A stretch of 64,000 nucleotides of DNA from Urophycis tenuis (taxonomy: Eukaryota; Chordata; Actinopteri; Gadiformes; Phycidae), in NCBI GenBank assembly GCA_036785325.1, contig JAXIVH010000102.1:298501-362500 (forward strand). The letters are read 5' to 3'. Positions 1 to 18,419 of this stretch are shown here, one piece after another. Each line of letters begins with the position of its first letter. The stretch's first letter is position 1. Under the pieces are notes generated by a model. It was not told the DNA's origin, searched no databases, and saw only the letters and a program-made list of their open reading frames with translations. The translations under genes and the position numbers were made by a program.

Positions 1-479
1 TGTAGCGGTCTTTCGGTGACGTCCAAGCGCCTTTTCCGGGGCACTTGGGACGCGTTTAGCTTAGCTTAAATAAATGTGAGCGATCTGATTTTCAAGCTTA
101 AAAGGGCTTTCCATTAATGAGTCAAAGCAGCAACTTGTCTCAGGGGGGGCGGGGGTAATGGGCATTCCTTGAAATGTAAATGGTGCGTTGTTTGGTGAAG
201 TAATAATGCAACAAACTACAATGCATGCAATTATAAGTCTCTGGAGAGACGAGAGTCTCAAAGCAGCCAGGGCTCAAGTCGCAAGTCCTGATTTTTAATG
301 ACTGGAGTCAAGAGTCTCCAGTGTACAGCTCTGCTATCCACACACATTCATACCTATTAAAATGTACATTTTGGTTAATTCATTCATTTCGTTTTAATTG
401 CTTCATTCCAAGAACAGTCAGACATTGAATCTAAACGTGACAGCCCTGATCACACACTGTAATTTGTAGTGAAACCTAC
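1..479. other. KAT8 intron 7, no feature seen
   Basis: This is the intron after KAT8 exon 7, starting with donor GTAGGT on the minus strand at 479. It is AT-rich and non-coding. I see no exon matching the remaining MYST domain, so those exons lie outside the window. Confidence 0.7.
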
Positions 480-3272
480 TTTGGAGAAGTAGCCCACTAT
501 GTGCGCCCCGTGTCTGTTGACCTCTGTGAGGATGTAGAAGATGAAGGGCTCCACGTCAAAGTACAGCGTCTTGTGGTCCAGAAACAGCTTGGCCAGTAGA
601 CACAGGTTCTGACAGTAGATCTGTGCGCACACCACACACACACGCATACAGCTTTACTAGCCAGCGCACACCTCTGCATCATCATTGACAGCACTCATTT
701 AGTATCTTCTAACTAAATTACACTTAACACATTTGTCGTAAACTGAAGTTTACGGAAGTTCATCATGGCTATCCATTATGACACCCATAGCATCCTAACC
801 ATCCCTTGAAAGAGGGATCCTGCGTCATATAATCTGGCCGTTGATGCTGTTTTACTAAGGGTGAGACATTTACAATTGACTTTACTTAGTCTAGTAGAGA
901 AACAATTTCTCAATTCCCCAAAACGGCGCATGCACAATACCACAGAGTCTCATCTAGGGGGCGCCGTTTCAATGCATTTCAATTGGGTGAACTATTCGCC
1001 ACAGTCCACTTCAAGTGCATGAGCAGATATTGACTTGGTCTCACCTTGTGGTCTCGTCCGTCCACCTCAAACACAGATATGTTGCTCCTTCTGTAGATCT
1101 CCTTGCCCTGAGGCTGCTTCCACTGACAGTGAGACTGAAAGGGGTGAAGAGGGATGGATTCAGTTACCAACTGTCAACTATCAACTATTGTAGAGCAGCT
1201 AGATTACATCTTTCCCCTCACTTACACATTGCGGTTAGATGACAACCAACTGGGGTAATAACACCATTGTTTCCATCTCTCCTGTCTTCCCTGAACTCGT
1301 AAGTCAAAATTATTCTATTCATTTGTGTCACTATGCCGATTCTGCAGAATTTTGCATTTAGCATGAGCTCTCCTGGCCCAAAACGTACACAATATTAGGA
1401 GCCCATTGGCAAGTTCTATTCCAAAAGACTGCAAGGGTTTGCCATTAGGTACACTAATTGTGTAGCACGTGCATGCTACGTGATCTTCCTCAGTTTGAGG
1501 CTTTAGCGAAGGCAGGAACGGTAGTGATGATGTCATCACCCAGGCCGGTAATGTCCCTTAATAATATAGTCTGCCACAAGCAGGTTGTAGTTAGAATAGC
1601 AAAGAAGACACCAGGCAGCTCGTCTCCAAGCCCAGGGTCCAAGACGGTGCTACTGACCAGGTGGTATCGGAACGTCTTCTCGTACTTCATGTACTTGAGG
1701 CAGTACTCGCAGATCCACAGCTTGGGCTGCTTGCCGTAGTCCTCGGGGAACGGCGAGAAATACCAGGCGTCGATCTCAAAGTTGCCGATCTGGATCTTAT
1801 CCACGTATTTTACCTTGGTGATCTGGCCCAGGGGATTGCAGGCAGGATGAGAGCAGGACCAGAGAAGCAATGTGTCATCGCTGACCGACACAAAAACACA
1901 TCGAACAAAATGTGGCCATGCCATAAGGCTCTCTGGTTACCATGGCAATATTAAGACGATTAATGATAAAACAATATTTTCACCAAATAGAATACTACAT
2001 AACATATACGGCACGTTAATATTACAGCTGTATATTGAACTGCACTTAAATCTCCAATGGCACCCACACATGCACAGATGTCCTTACCGCCTCATGTTCT
2101 TTCTCCAGGGCGGCTGTTGTAGGGTCCATCTCAGCATAAGTCTAAGGAGAGAAAGCAATCTTGTTTGAAGCACAACGTTACCCTCAAAGAAGACAATGAA
2201 CAAGAGCAGGTCCAATTGCAAGGAGACAAACCTCAACCGATCACAAACAAACACTCCAATTCGATTCATACAACTTCATCAACCAACTGGCAATTGGCCA
2301 GCAATACCGTTCAAGCATCACATAACTGAATAGCATTCATGTCTTAGAGGAAGATGGTGAACCCCCATGACCACGAAGAGAGCGGAAAGAACAAACGGCC
2401 AACAACATACCTTCTGTACATGGTTAATTTCATCATGCTTGCGCTTCTGGTTGCGGGTAATCTTCCTTTCGGGCTGGTCCACCAGATCACCAATGCCTCC
2501 CAACTCTGTGCTCTTTCTGACTGCATCTTTAACTGTCTTTGTGAGTGCCAGGCGTGACTTCCCTACCCACTCATCCAAGCGTCTATTGACTGCGCGCATA
2601 CAACATGCGACAGATGAGTAGTATGACAGACAGCGGAGGACGCAGGAAATAAACATTGTACAAGGAAGAAGGGAAAATAGAAATGTGTAAGAGAGAGCAA
2701 TGTGCATTTATACGATAAGGCTTGTAATTGTGGTTGGATATGCATTATCGTTAACTGCGGCAATGACTTACAGCCCACGTAGTGTACGTAAAACTCTTCC
2801 CTGCCCTCTTGGTCATTTGTCCTGGACTGGATAACTTCCGCAGAATCTGTAAACAGAGTATCCCATGCACGCTATGAAGACAATCCGCCATGCATTGATT
2901 CAGAAATGAACAGCCTAAGTTACTGACGAAGCAACAACACTCACGCCACGTCTTGTCGGCTCGCTGGCATAAATATGTCCCTCCAATCTCCACCGTTGCA
3001 TCCTGCTCTCTGCCACAGCCAAGCATAGCACCCTCCGGGGTGTGCTGACTACTAGAGCCCCCGGATTCTCTAGATCGATGAACGGCCTCTGTTTCATACT
3101 CTTCCCCGCCACTGCCATTAGAAGAACAGGCTGCCTGAATCCCCGAGTCAAAATCTCCCCGATCTCGCTCGGAATGCGCCGACTCCAAGTCGTCGTCCAT
3201 TGTATTTTCCGAGCACTTGACGTTACAGTTTTTGTAAAGGTTATGTAACGCAGTGGCTGCCCCGCCAGGCAT
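480..3272 (-). CDS. kat8: KAT8 (MOF) histone acetyltransferase, 3' end beyond window
   Basis: MYST-family lysine acetyltransferase of the MSL and NSL complexes, which acetylates histone H4 K16 in the nucleus. Seven coding exons are present: 2945-3272, 2772-2846, 2411-2589, 2088-2141, 1658-1822, 1045-1134 and 480-620; all have GT-AG introns and matching phases (344 codons). Exons 1-3 hold a fish-type acidic/serine-rich N-terminus and the chromo barrel (VEIGGTYLCQR, NRRLDEWV). Exons 5-6 hold the MYST start (YVDKIQIGNFEIDAWYFSPF) and the C2HC zinc finger (CEYC, then H-x3-C across the splice). Exon 7 contains LDHKTLYFDVEPF with the lysine known to be autoacetylated in MOF. The catalytic cysteine and glutamate and the acetyl-CoA loop would lie left of position 480, outside the window. 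I chose the ATG at 3272 because the protein is acidic from there; an in-frame ATG at 3296 would add eight residues. Identification is strong. Confidence 0.95.
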
Positions 3273-4188
3273 ATTGTTTTTTTCTTTCGAAAACAATTGA
3301 AAATACCCGCCTCTCCGCTTTGGCGTTCTCGACTGTTCTCAACGACACTGAATCCGTACTAAACGCAATAACAAATACACTAAAGATGGCGTCGTTTCTA
3401 CTCTGGTTTGTGCCGCATGCGCAAACGTCAAAAACTGCTGCGCAACATATCTGCGCAACTCGTGGTGCAAAAGCCACACGCCCTTACTCATACATCGCAA
3501 TATCGCCTTTTATTCAAATTATATATTATTTTAGTTTTGCCTATTTTCCTACGACCTATTTGACGCCAGCCATTCCCCTGAGATAATAGAATTTTGTGTG
3601 AAAACTTTCTACCTAAAAATATGAATTGGGTAGTGTTTTAGCACTCTCCTCAGCCAAGTATTGGAATTGCATCCAAATTCCATTATGGTAAGCCAATTAC
3701 TAATCTCAGATCCTGCAGTCCTATTTAGATGTAGATAGATTACTTCATTGATCCACCACACTGTAATATAACAGTGCCAAAATGTTTGCAAATGGCTTTG
3801 AGATGCCACTGCAACCTTGTGCTTGATTTGCTGAACGGTCTTTCAAGTCACACACCGACAGACTCGGATGCAGCGGCACTCATAAATCCATTGCCTTCCT
3901 AGACTAAATACCAATTATCTTAGAAAACACAGCTTGATATCTCCAGACAACGTTTATTTCAGTGACTGGTTGTTTCAAGTCACGTTGTAGCACAATAAAT
4001 ACCGACGACAATCTGCATCCTATACAAGTGTGCATGAGTGTACATACCAGAGAGCAAGACAGAAGCAGTGCAAAGGGAGATAGGATGTTATAACAATGAA
4101 TGTCAGTTCTGGTGCAGGGCTTTGTTCTACGCGAGAGGAAAATGGAGGTGCAGACACGGTCAATCTTTGGCCCTCCTGTGGCCCTTTG
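3273..4188. other. KAT8 upstream region and RNF25 3' flank
   Basis: This spacer lies between two minus-strand genes in tandem. The part next to 3273 (to about 3500) should contain the KAT8 5' leader and promoter. The part from about 3950 to 4188 is the RNF25 3' UTR with a poly(A) signal. The rest is unique AT-rich sequence with no credible ORF. Confidence 0.6.
3953..3958 (-). terminator. RNF25 poly(A) signal
   Basis: AATAAA on the minus strand, about 230 bases after the RNF25 stop codon. It is the first canonical signal downstream of that gene, and it implies a short 3' UTR. Confidence 0.55.
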
Positions 4189-7100
4189 TCATAGAACCTC
4201 CTCTCGGCCAGCGTCTCTCTCCACCACTTTCTGGTAGGCGCCCCTATTGGGTCCCCGACGATACCCGCCGCCACTGCTCCCCGAGCCCCGCCCCTCCCAG
4301 TGATGATGCCGCCCCCCTGGAGGGTCCCCTTGGTTCGATCCCCTGGCGTGCCTCTCGTGCCATTGGCCCGGTTGTTGTTGTTGTTGTTGTTGCTGCTGTT
4401 GATGGGAGTCACCGGGCCGATAGCCTCTTCTCCTTCCCCGTTTGTCTGGGCCGCTTTCCAGTTCTCTGAAGCCTGGCGGGCAGTCTGGGTCCCCCGAGGT
4501 CGGCGGTCTCGTCTGCTGTCTGCCGGTGGACTCTGGAGTCTCTCGGTGCTTGAGGTCAGCGAGGCCTTCCCTGTCAGTCTTGGTGGGAGCTGGCTCTCTC
4601 TCCACCGTCTTCAGCTGGCCACGTGGTTTGGCTCTGATTGGCGTGTGGGAGGAAGGGTAGTGGTGGCTGCCGTCTGAGGCGAGATGCAGCTTGTTGAGGC
4701 TCTCGGTGGGGGGAGAGGGTCTCCCGGGCGGATGCGGCCTTCCTCGGCCTCCTCTCCGGGGCCCCTTGAACGGCCCCTGGCGCCTGTGACCCGGTCCCCC
4801 CCGGCAGGGCCAGGGGGCCGCGCGCGGCTGGTCGGCGCGCGGCTGGTCGGCCTGCAGACTGACGACGTCGGCGGCGGGCAGGGCGGAGGCGAGGGGCGCC
4901 GCTTGGCCGGGAGGGAGGACCGCATCCTGGTCGCCATTTTCCCCTTCAGAGGGCACCTGCGGAATTCAACCAGGTAGCTTAGCAGAAGTACATGGAGCCT
5001 CAACCACGCCATTAAAGTATGCGTGCTGCACACCAAATATATATATAATATACACTAAATGTACAAAACTAAAATGTAATGCGAGTCGATACCTCTGTCT
5101 ACACAAATGCTTTATGCTTCACCACGTTGGAGTTGAGTTGCACTCACCTCGTTGATACGAATGAGGAAACGGTTTGATTCCACGTCGGGGTCGATGATGC
5201 CTCCTTTGGCCCTCTGCCTCTCCAGAAGCTCCTGGAGCTCTTGCCACTTCTGACGGAAGTCTGTCCCCATCTCTACTCCCTCCTGCTTCAATGTGCAACA
5301 TAAAGCCGGTGTGAACTCATTTAATAATAATCATTTAAAAAAAGGATTCAACATTGCATAGCGCAGACCCACTACTTCCTCCCATGATATATCAAGTATT
5401 TGTAGTGTACATAGTTCAGTAAAGGTGTCTGAAAAAGCCCCCGGGTATACCTTGGGAAAGAGGGGTGCGGGAGAGGACAGAAGCTGGCCCGCGTCGTACG
5501 TCAAGGGCTCTCTACAAACGGGGCAGACCACCGTCAGCTCCTACCGGCAGAAAGGATGAGGGGGGTAAGCAAAAGCATCCTGGGTGGGATGTGCGCGGCT
5601 GACGTGTTCAGGAGGGAGGGAACCACGGGCCGACCTGCAGGTCCACGCCATGCTGGGTCTTGTCCTGCTCCCGCTCCTTCTGCCGCTGGCGGACCTCCTC
5701 CTCCGAGTGGGTGACATAGCGGCCCAGGCAGTGGGAGTGGAAGTAGTGGTAGCAGCTGGTCTTGGTGAACGCCTCGCTCTCCTGAGTTCATTCACAAGGA
5801 GAGCGCAGATCAGACACTGTGTCGGTCAGGCGGGCACAGTGTCAGACGTACACGCTGTCAGACGTACACGCTGTCAGGCGTACACACGGTCAGATGCACA
5901 CACGGTCAGATGCACACACGGTCAGATGCACACACTGTCAGACGTACACACTGTCAGACGCACACAGTGTCAGGCGTACACATTATCAGATGCACAGTGT
6001 CAGGCGTACACACTATCAGATGCAGTGTCAGGTGCACACACTATCAGACGCGCACACTGTCAGACGTACACACTGTCAGACGCACAGTGTCAGGCGTACA
6101 CACTGTCAGGCGCACACAGTGTCAGGCGTACACACGGTCGGAAACACACACTGTCAGACAAACACACTGTCAGACGTACACACTGTCAGACGTACACACT
6201 GTCACACATACACACTGTCAGGCATACACACTGTCAGACACACAGTGTCAGGCGTACACACTGTCAGACACAGTGTCAGGCGTACACACTGTCAGACGCA
6301 CAGTGTCAGGCATACACACTGTCAGACACACTGTCAGATGCACACACTGTCAGACACACACTGTAAGGCGTACACAGTCATTAATGAAGCTATCCTCTCA
6401 CTCCTATGATTGTAATGTGCTTTCAAATAGAAAACCCAGATTACAGAATATGAGGGTAGGAGCAGAAGATTAAGATTGTTGTTGATGTAATATGGCAATT
6501 TCGGGCAACTTCTACTTGTTATAATGTTGAACTGAAGGACCCTGATTAAACAACAAAGACTACATACCTTGAAGCCATACAGGCAGATGACACAGTTCCC
6601 GTGAGGAATATTGCTTTCAGTTAGAATCTCTTTCGCTTTCTACAGGAGGGAGATAGACGGGGGTCAGGAAGACATACTTCTTTCAGCTCAATGTCAAAAC
6701 ATTTAGGTAGAATAGAACGGCCAGGCCAGGATTGCTAAAACTCAAATTCAAAGAAAACATGTAGCCTTAAAAACAATACAAATACAGTTTTCTTATTTTT
6801 ATTCTCAGATTCAAACCCTGAAAGGCCAAACAGACCTCTATGAGCTGATACAACACCGGTGACCCCAGACAGGATTCTGCTTCAGCTTGGAGACAGCTGC
6901 GGACACTGGGGCAGACACAGATTCACCCACAACAGAAAGGAGTAAGACACCATCTGATGATATGTGAGAAAACTCCAGAAGAGCACAAATGCAGCCACAG
7001 CCACAACGAGCTAGACAAACGTTCTGAAGTACGACCTTTCCTAAAACAGAAGGCTGTGAAACCATAGAACATGCAGCGATCATCGTGTGTCATTGAACTG

Positions 7101-8398
7101 AAAAAGCCAAAGCACGACCTGCACGACCAAAACACACACTAATCCCGAGGCAGTGAGCTGCCAACAGCGGCGCTCAGGGAGCAGTGAGGGGTCAGGTGCC
7201 TTGCTCAAGGGCACTTCAGCCGTTCGTACTGGTCGGGGTTCGAACCGGCAACCCTCCGATTACAAGTCCGAAGCCAGTAGGCCGCAGCTGCCCTGTAGGC
7301 CACAGCTGCCCTAAGGGGAGGGGTTGGAGGGGATCGGTTCTCTGCATTTGACCCATCCTATGTTACATAGGGGCAGCGGGCAGCCCTGGTCAGCGCCCGG
7401 GGAGCAAGTTGGGGGTCAGTGTCTGACTCAAGGACACTTCGACATGCAGACAGTTGGAGGAGGGAATCGAACCGCCGACCTTACCGTTAGAGGACGACCC
7501 ACTCTACCCACTGAGCTACTGCCGCCCCCCACATGAACACTAACTCACACATTATGGCCACAATGCATGGCGGTGGCAGATCAGACCCAAACAGATCTCC
7601 TGAGAACAAGGGGAGTGCCAGGTAGTGGTCTCTGTGAATACCTGCCGAGCATGTCATCAGATAGGCCCCTGGGGTTGTGGATGGTGATGGAGGGAGAAGA
7701 CGAGGGGTACTGGTGAGAAGAAGAGAAGGAACAAATGCAATCGTGACACAGGCTGACATTATATCCACAGACATGTAAAGAACAAGACAGTCATAGAAAG
7801 ACCACACTATGTGCTAGAAGTTGGTCATTTTAATTCAACCTTTCAGAAGGTTTTTAATTGATATTTCAGGGAACAAACCATTATCAATTCCATTTAGAAA
7901 TATGGGCAAACTGTATTCGTAAATTGACTTTTCTCATAACTTGGTGCGAGGCTAAATGTGTTAATTATGTGTAAATTATGTGCCCTCTGACCTCACAGAT
8001 TTCAGCAAACGTTACAGTAGAGAAACAAGGCAAGTAGAAGCACAATGCATGTTTAGTTTGTATCAGATCTAGTTCAGTCTCTAGTCCATAATCTGAGGCA
8101 GTGGGGGGGCACTGTGGAACCTAGTGGTATTGAGTGCAGATTAATAATGTAGAGCTGCTGACAAACGTGAGGGGGAACAACATTTTAGTTATGAAGGCCT
8201 ACCTGCTGATCTAGGGTCAATTTCAGAGTGAGTCGGACAAACTGGGAGACCGAGTCTTCGGCTGTGGAGGGGTAAAGAACCAGGCTCACCTCCCAGCTAC
8301 TGCGGAGCAACACATGGGTTTATGTTTACATAGAGATTACACAGAACCAAAACGTGAATACACTTGGTAATACACAGAAGTAGAAAAAAATAGAATCA

Positions 8399-8432
<34 letters not shown>

Positions 8433-10342
8433 TATATATATACACACACACACACTCTTATTCTCTTTTTATAACTACCGGTCTTGTTCTCTAGTTCTGC
8501 ATGTTCCCAAGACTCACTTTTTACCAAAATGTACACATTAATCCAGAACGGTCCATTTGGCCAAATCTACAAATCTACAAAGACCAACCGGTCTGACCCA
8601 GAGTCAGCCACCAGTTGAACAAAGTTACTACATTTCAAAAGGCCAAACTTGGGGTAATATTTGGCCCTGCAAAATTGATGAAAGTATGCAGCTTCTCTTT
8701 GCCTATAACTTTGATACCATGGACTTCAGCTTACTAGAACTTTGTCTGTTCTGAATGATCTGCTCCCAGGTCAGTTGTCAAATTCCAACTAATCCAACTC
8801 TTCCCAATCAATTGATTCCCAATCTCCCAAAGAATAAAAGTTAGCAAAATAGTTCTGGAACTCATAACAGTAACAGAGAACTAAACTGCTGTGGTTGATA
8901 TTTTGCTGGTGGTGTAGGTAGGTGGTTAGCTGCATTCCTGGATAGTTGTGGTGTATGATAGAGGATTTGGTATTCTAGGATAGTGGATGCAGTTTTATAT
9001 GACAGATTCTGGATGTCGTATTCTTTGATATGACGTGGGTATATTCAATGATGGGGAGTAGATGTTTGTATGGTGTTTGTATTATAGTGGATGTATTCCA
9101 AGGGAGATAGTCTCTACTTCTACAATATATTTTCCTTTCCACCTGTTGGTAGGTGTCTGTTAATATCTCAGCAAGCAGCGCACTCGCATGCAGAAGGTCC
9201 ACGACTCGAATCCCACCAGATACCTAACACGGTCTGAATGAAAATAAAATCACTGTCTCTGGTCTACAGCTTCTAGCAGTAGAGGCACTATCCTTGAACA
9301 CACAGAGTTCAAGTGCACCATGTGCAGTGTACAAGGAACAATCTCGGCCCCCAAGTCCGATAAAGGGCCATTATCTCATTGCTCAGCAGTGTCACATAAA
9401 TCTCTACTTTAATAGCCTACCCAATCAAAGGTTTCGGTAAATACACTTCAATTAAGTGTGTATACAGCCATCACCTCTGACTTCAATTTAGTTTGAGTTG
9501 ATTATTAAGGAACAATACTAACAATGAGAAATGCTTGAAATACAATAGATAGAAGACCTAGGGTGTGTGCCATTGTCTAATCTAAACCAAAGAGAAGATA
9601 AGTTGGAAATGCAGCCATTGGCCAAATTATCACTGAGCTAACCTGCTTCGCACCAGGTTTAACCTGCTTCGCACCAGATGTAACCTGCTATTTACCAGAG
9701 GTGTGCTCCAGGTGAGGCTCACAGCATGAGGTAACTGAAGTGAGATTGGTCTAAACTTGGTATCTGAAACAGAATTCGCCTTCTCCTGAATTCTGAATTC
9801 ACATTTGTGGAAATCCAGCTTCTTGGGCCCCTGGTGCTGACGTGATAGGTTTCATGTTCCCTTTTCCACAAAGAAGGTCGATATCACAATCGATAATAAT
9901 AAATGACCTAATATCTATTTTGCATACCAAAGACAAATGATGGAAGACGAAGTGTAAAAGCAATACTCACCCATCACAAGTACTAGCAACATGTAACTCG
10001 TCCAGATAGATAGATTGGAGTACCTCGATCTCAGACAGCACACTGCATATTGGCAGATAGGGGGAATGCGATTTAGTGCATATGAATGCAATATGTTGTG
10101 GCTGGCAATGTTTTGTGCTCCTTGTAACGTTGCAATGTTGCTAATGTGTAGCTGTTATCGCTAGCTCAGACAAACGTGCTCTTGCCGGAGCCATTCCCTT
10201 GAATATAATACGACCAGTCAGTTTTTCATGGCTGTACAACCTGTTCAACACATAATGTATGACATGTTACAACAAATGTATTTGTTTTGAAGGAGCCGAT
10301 TCTGACAGGCTGTCAACAAACTCACTCGTACTCTGCAGCCAT
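4189..10342 (-). CDS. rnf25: RNF25 RWD/RING E3 ubiquitin ligase, complete
   Basis: E3 ubiquitin ligase. In mammals it works in NF-kB signalling and ubiquitylates the ribosome during translation stress (family knowledge). Ten exons: 10326-10342 (only 17 coding bases), 9971-10042, 8203-8299, 7642-7709, 6836-6905, 6568-6639, 5635-5781, 5451-5540, 5148-5282 and 4189-4956. They sum to 1536 bases, 511 residues plus stop, with every phase matching. Residues about 1-130 form the RWD domain (SWEVSLVLYPSTAED, HNPRGLSDDMLG, SPVLYQLIE). The RING follows, split by a long insert: CVIC in exon 6, CYHYFHSHC in exon 7, CPVC in exon 8. Exon 9 matches the conserved GGIIDPDVESNRF stretch. The last exon is disordered, rich in Pro/Arg/Gly, with a run of ten Gln. 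The ATG at 10342 is the only start that reaches the RWD in frame. It faces ANAPC2 head to head. Confidence 0.94.
5811..6378 (+). repeat. 16-bp minisatellite in RNF25 intron 6
   Basis: Tandem repeat of a unit close to CACACTGTCAGACGTA, with about 35 copies over 0.57 kb. Units vary between about 14 and 18 bases and alternate between CAGACGTA, CAGGCGTA and CAGATGCA forms. It lies in the intron just upstream of the RING exon at 5635-5781. Because the unit has no stop codon on the plus strand, three overlapping ORFs of 187 to 260 codons run through it; these are not genes. Confidence 0.9.
7145..7310 (-). mobile_element. tRNA-derived SINE
   Basis: Read on the minus strand, this has a tRNA-like head with the pol III B box GGTTCGAACCC at about 7236-7246, followed by a tail with the fish SINE phrase CCTTGAGCAAGGCACCTGACC. 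It lies in an RNF25 intron in the same orientation as the gene. The exact ends are not certain. Confidence 0.7.
7311..7530 (-). mobile_element. tRNA-derived SINE, second family
   Basis: On the minus strand it begins GGCGGCAGTAGCTCAGTGGG (A box), followed by the B box GGTTCGATTCC, then a tail that includes CCTTGAGTCAGACACTGACC. It sits directly beside the SINE at 7145-7310, giving a tandem SINE pair in one RNF25 intron. A truncated copy of the same family lies at 20425-20530. Confidence 0.75.
8398..8432. repeat. (AT)n microsatellite
   Basis: Pure AT dinucleotide run, followed by a short CA run to about 8455, inside RNF25 intron 2. Confidence 0.9.
9140..9240 (+). mobile_element. Possible SINE fragment
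   Basis: Contains a B-box-like CGACTCGAATCCCACC downstream of an A-box-like stretch, in RNF25 intron 2. It is short and decayed, so the assignment is weak. Confidence 0.3.
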
Positions 10343-11208
10343 GATGTTTTCAGATCAATGCAAGCCACTAGTTGTCACTGTTAAAATATATTTACTTGAC
10401 TCGGCCATGTAACTTCGACTGCTTCCGTTATTCTCCTGTTATGAAAATCGAGTTTCCTGTGCGGCTTTTTTCAAAGTCAAAGTCCCATAATATGAGTGCA
10501 TCCTAAGCTATGATCCTAAGTCACCAATAAAACACAATCAGAAAGTATTCTGCTTGTTATTATAGCTAATTGATTTGATGTGGTGTGCTTTTTTTTTCTT
10601 TTTAAAAAAAAAATATATATCAGAAAAGCAGGTAGGGCACAATGTGTGACAAGATATATGTAATACATGTACTATATTACCTTTTTAAATAAAAAAAAAT
10701 ATGTATATCCTTTAACGGTATGTAGCCGTGCTCTAAACTAACTTTTATTATTGAGTTATTACCACGTTGAATTCGGTAATAATAGTCAAGATAATTGCCA
10801 CGTACCGTTATATTGTTCAATATGCATGATGCAAAGATTATTCTATAAATTAAAATAGTTAAAATGTGCCTTTAATGTTTGGATTCATTAGACTAAATTA
10901 AACAGTTTCACTGAAACATGTATTTTCACGCCCTTAAACGGTAGATGGCGACATTTCAATATTTCGGACACCCATAACTGAACTACTCAGTGAAGAAGAA
11001 ACAGCGAAAGCGCGATTGCTGCGAAGAAGACAAAATTTAAAACCATGGCGACTGCTTCAGAAGATAATAGTCCTACACATGTCTACTATTCCCTTGGGTC
11101 TTTTCTTTAAAAACACCAAGCTTAGATAGAGGTGTGCGAACTTACATGACGTAGCACTATTGTGCAAATGCTTCCCGGACCATTAACACAATAAGGTAAG
11201 AAAGTCCA
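10343..11208. promoter_or_regulatory. Shared RNF25/ANAPC2 promoter region
   Basis: The start codons of RNF25 (minus) and ANAPC2 (plus) are 866 bases apart, so both promoters must lie here unless unseen upstream exons exist. The centre is AT-rich (about 10560-10720) with poly-T/poly-A runs. I see no clear TATA box. A strong-context ATG at 11045 opens a 21-codon ORF ahead of ANAPC2. Confidence 0.6.
11045..11110 (+). other. Upstream ORF ahead of ANAPC2
   Basis: Starts in near-ideal Kozak context (ACCATGG), runs 21 codons and stops at TAA, 98 bases before the ANAPC2 start codon. If the transcript begins upstream of 11045, it would be a translated uORF that could lower ANAPC2 translation. The transcription start is not known, so this is inference. 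Confidence 0.3.
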
Positions 11209-18049
<6,841 letters not shown>

Positions 18050-18143
18050 CGGGCCTGGGTACCAACCTCGGCACCGCCACGGTCCCGTGGGCACATGTTC
18101 AACGGGTTGTCAGAGGGAACCCCCCATCAACCTGCAAAACATT

Positions 18144-18144
<1 letters not shown>

Positions 18145-18222
<78 letters not shown>
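18145..18222 (+). repeat. (GT)n in ANAPC2 3' UTR
   Basis: A pure GT run of about 78 bases followed by CT-rich sequence, about 95 bases after the ANAPC2 stop and upstream of the probable poly(A) signal, so it is likely transcribed. Confidence 0.9.
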
Positions 18223-18223
<1 letters not shown>

Positions 18224-18413
18224 TCTCTGTCTCTCTCTCTTGGTTGCGTGGAACAGCTAGCAGTGAGCTGGACAGCCGGTCAATGGGAGTTTGGATGCCA
18301 AAGAGAGACACACACCCACACACACAGCGAGGGGTTGAGGTTGCTTGCCACACTTGGGTCAGACCTACTGATGAACGGTTTCACAAACAAGAGGCCGCTC
18401 TGTAAAGTTCCTC

Positions 18414-18419
18414 ATTAAA
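18414..18419 (+). terminator. ANAPC2 probable poly(A) signal (ATTAAA)
   Basis: The common variant signal ATTAAA, 365 bases after the ANAPC2 stop and followed within 35 bases by T-rich and GT-rich sequence. Later signals could also be used. Confidence 0.45.

Noticed and set aside
4038..5036. Several overlapping ORFs on both strands
   Set aside because: Shadows of the Pro/Arg-rich last exon of RNF25, which is fixed by its acceptor and phase.
5584..6473. Plus-strand ORFs of 187 to 260 codons
   Set aside because: They run through the 16-bp minisatellite and an antisense RNF25 exon; repetitive HTLSDVHT-like peptides are a by-product.
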